From Clostridia bacterium (GTDB lineage: Bacteria > Bacillota > Clostridia > Oscillospirales > CAG-272): a DNA stretch of 33,029 nt. Numbering within the stretch: position 1 is the first letter of the stretch; each line of letters opens with the position of its first letter. This document shows positions 31,704-33,029 of this stretch, one piece after another. The notes below the pieces were generated by a model, which saw only the letters and a program-made list of their open reading frames with translations, was not told where the DNA came from and did not search any database. Made by a program: the position numbers and the translations under genes. Where the stretch lies: assembly GCA_017466625.1 (NCBI GenBank), contig JAFTTT010000029.1:1-33029 (forward strand), read 5' to 3'.

Positions 31704-31732
31704 TTGACAAATTCACTTCTTTGGTGTATAAT
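31704..31732 (+). promoter_or_regulatory. Promoter of the tRNA-Ser transcript
   Basis: TTGACA (31704-31709), 17-bp spacer, TATAAT (31727-31732), full consensus. Transcription would begin near 31739, about 205 nt before the tRNA. Confidence 0.85.
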
Positions 31733-31738
31733 TCAATA

Positions 31739-31943
31739 GCTTCGAGCAACAAAACCAAAAACGCAATAAGTGCATCTATTTACGAAGGATTTTTCGCCTG
31801 CAGCGAATATACCTGCACCCTACGCCTGACAAGCGAGCTTGTCGATCTTCGGGTGCGGTATGCGAAGCGGATTCGACGAGCAAGCTCGCCGCGCCGTTCT
31901 CCTTTAGCTCCGTAATATAATGCACGAGCGTGCATTATATTAC
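31739..31943 (+). other. Structured leader of tRNA-Ser, no gene recognised
   Basis: About 205 nt between promoter and tRNA. It has a TACCTGCACCC/GGGTGCGGTA closing stem (about 31809-31861) around the hairpin GACAAGC/GCTTGTC, and a perfect 18-bp stem, 31908-31925/31930-31947, whose right arm covers the first four bases of the tRNA. No credible coding frame. Confidence 0.6.
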
Positions 31944-31947
31944 GGAG
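31908..31947. repeat. Perfect 18-bp inverted repeat overlapping tRNA-Ser
   Basis: Arms 31908-31925 and 31930-31947, loop GAGC. The right arm contains GGAG, the first four bases of the mature tRNA (31944-31947). Confidence 0.9.
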
Positions 31948-32032
31948 GGATATCGAAGCGGTCATAACGAGGCGGTCTTGAAAACCGTTTGGGTGCAAGC
32001 CCACGTGGGTTCGAATCCCACTCCCTCCGCCA
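31944..32032 (+). tRNA. tRNA-Ser(UGA)
   Basis: 89 nt. Acceptor GGAGGGA (31944-31950) with TCCCTCC (32022-32028), discriminator G, encoded CCA. Anticodon loop CTTGAAA with TGA at 31979-31981. A long variable arm (GGGTGCAAGCCC region) as expected for Ser, and T arm GTGGG TTCGAAT CCCAC. Confidence 0.97.
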
Positions 32033-32033
32033 C

Positions 32034-32063
32034 AAAAACGGCAAGCGAATGCTTGCCGTTTTT
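32034..32063 (+). terminator. Terminator of tRNA-Ser
   Basis: Thirteen-bp stem 32034-32046/32051-32063, loop GAAT, T-run in the right arm. Confidence 0.9.
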
Positions 32064-32115
32064 ATTTTGTCAAAATAACGCCGCTCAAAAATAATTTAGT
32101 TGGTTAAAAAAACTA

Positions 32116-32144
32116 TTTACAAGTGCGGAATTTTGATATATAAT
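32116..32144 (+). promoter_or_regulatory. Promoter of the wall-binding-repeat gene
   Basis: TTTACA (32116-32121), 17-bp spacer, TATAAT (32139-32144). Confidence 0.8.
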
Positions 32145-32178
32145 TATTCTGTAAAAATATTCGAAGGGGGAACGGCAA

Positions 32179-32847
32179 ATGAAAACAATATCCAAAAAAA
32201 CGGTAAAATATATCGTTTTGGCGGCATCACTTCTGCTTGCCGTGATCCTGATATTCGTGTTCCGTTCGACGCTCATTCCCGGCTGGTACGAGGAAAACGG
32301 CGAGAAGTATTATCTCGAAATGCCGTTCAAGCGCGCGTCGGGCATCGTCAAGCTCGGAAGCAAGACCTACATCTTCTCCGACTACGGCTCACACACGCTC
32401 GTCAAGGGCTGGTGCCGCATTGACGGCGTCCGCTATTACGCCGACGAAAACGGCGTCATGGCAACGGGCGACCGCGAGATCGACGGCGAAATGTACCGCT
32501 TCACCGATGACGGCGTCCTTTACTGCAACGAAATGCGCATCGTCGACGGAAAGCTCTGGTACTTCGGCGACCACGGCTACAAGGTATTCGGAATCGTCGA
32601 GATCGACGGCTACAAATACTGCTTCAACGAAAAAGGAAACCTCAAAAAGGGACTCGTTGAGATCGAGGGCAAAAAGTATTACTTCAACCCGAACGGCGGT
32701 CACGACAAGGAGGCCATGATGTACGGCTTCATAACCGTTGGCGCTGACACTTACTATTTCGGCTCCGACGGCGCGGCAGTCACGGGCGAGACAGTCATTA
32801 ACGGAACGTTCTATAATTTTGACGCCGAAGGCCGGCTCGTATCATAA
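32179..32847 (+). CDS. Membrane-anchored protein with wall-binding (glucan/choline-type) repeats
   Basis: 222 aa. A single N-terminal membrane helix (about 10-29, after KTISKKTVK) leaves the rest outside. The whole exterior part is about eight 20-residue aromatic repeats of the CW_binding_1 kind, such as IDGVRYYADENGVMATGDREIDG, VDGKLWYFGDHG, IDGYKYCFNEKGNLKKG and IEGKKYYFNPNGG. These bind choline or glucan polymers in other proteins. There is no catalytic domain, so it may be an envelope adaptor. GAAGGGGGAACGGCAA precedes the ATG. asd follows 36 bp later on the same strand. Confidence 0.85.
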   Translation: MKTISKKTVKYIVLAASLLLAVILIFVFRSTLIPGWYEENGEKYYLEMPFKRASGIVKLGSKTYIFSDYGSHTLVKGWCRIDGVRYYADENGVMATGDREIDGEMYRFTDDGVLYCNEMRIVDGKLWYFGDHGYKVFGIVEIDGYKYCFNEKGNLKKGLVEIEGKKYYFNPNGGHDKEAMMYGFITVGADTYYFGSDGAAVTGETVINGTFYNFDAEGRLVS

Positions 32848-32883
32848 TATATAGTGAACAATTCTTGAAAGGAAATATATACA

Positions 32884-33029
32884 ATGGCAAAGAAACTCAA
32901 GGCAGGAATTATCGGTGCAACCGGAATGGTCGGACAGCGCTTCATCACGCTTCTCAACAACCATCCGTATTTCGAAATAGCGGGACTCGCCGCAAGCGGA
33001 CGTTCCGCAGGCAAGACCTACGAGGAAGC
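32884..33029 (+). CDS. asd: Aspartate-semialdehyde dehydrogenase, 5' end only
   Basis: The first 48 residues are visible before the window ends: [18 protein letters not shown], the GATGxVGQ NADP-binding motif, followed by [12 protein letters not shown]. The AASxRSAGK block points to the archaeal/fungal-type ASADH. Reduces aspartyl phosphate to the semialdehyde in Lys/Thr/Met synthesis. GAAAGG precedes the ATG. Confidence 0.88.
   Translation, partial: MAKKLKAGIIGATGMVGQRFITLLNNHPYFEIAGLAASGRSAGKTYEE

Noticed and set aside
31721..31915. 64-codon open frame upstream of tRNA-Ser
   Set aside because: It starts inside the -10 region of a consensus promoter and runs through palindromic leader sequence; no family features.

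Overview
The window looks like a chromosome segment of an uncultured anaerobic Clostridia-type Firmicute, probably a gut or rumen bacterium near Oscillospiraceae/Ruminococcaceae. The reasons are the T-box riboswitch, ferredoxin-linked 2-oxoacid metabolism, hexuronate catabolism, wall-binding repeats, a DUF6440 protein, AGGAGG-type ribosome binding sites and clear sigma-A promoters (TTGACA-N17-TATAAT). The taxon is an inference. No phage, insertion-sequence transposase or CRISPR genes were seen.

Layout. 1-45 is the 3' part of a tRNA (anticodon CAG on a short-variable-loop body). It is followed by a duplicated tRNA tail/terminator, one copy of which has about 300 bp of tandem hairpins inserted in its loop. 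695-943 is a candidate structured RNA ahead of a 30-codon gene remnant (991-1083). 1147-5063 (minus strand) is a two-gene operon: a LeuA-like protein that has lost its catalytic motifs but keeps the LeuA regulatory domain, and a TIM-barrel/acyl-CoA synthetase fusion. 5272-14616 (plus strand) starts with a T-box leader (apparent specifier AUC, Ile). It then encodes two tandem XRE-HTH/cupin/acyl-CoA synthetase fusions, a P-loop ATPase, a four-subunit branched-chain 2-oxoacid:ferredoxin oxidoreductase and a Leu/Val-type amino acid dehydrogenase. Read together, this is best explained as amino-acid-starvation-induced synthesis of branched-chain amino acids from branched short-chain fatty acids: acid to acyl-CoA, reductive carboxylation to the 2-oxoacid, then reductive amination. 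This is the most interesting system in the window.

14666-18112 (minus) holds a nitroreductase and a Gfo/Idh/MocA plus two sugar-epimerase-like TIM-barrel genes, divergent from an AraC regulator (18231-19019). 19074-21737 (minus) is a large surface-anchored metallophosphoesterase, divergent from an isolated EutH-like permease (21891-22970). 22979-29395 (minus) is a hexuronate region: DUF4091/GH123-like protein, kdgK, KDPG aldolase, uxaC and uxaA, with a divergent AraC regulator (29548-30345). uxaB is not present. 30482-32847 holds a VTT/TVP38 membrane protein, a DUF6440 protein, tRNA-Ser(UGA) and a small membrane-anchored wall-binding-repeat protein. The 5' end of asd begins at 32884 and runs off the window.

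A 184-bp multi-hairpin element occurs twice, at about 98% identity, each time directly upstream of a minus-strand gene (uxaC and the DUF6440 gene). With the hairpin array near the first tRNA and a degenerate palindromic repeat at 24549-24665, it suggests a genome shaped by small non-coding palindromic elements.
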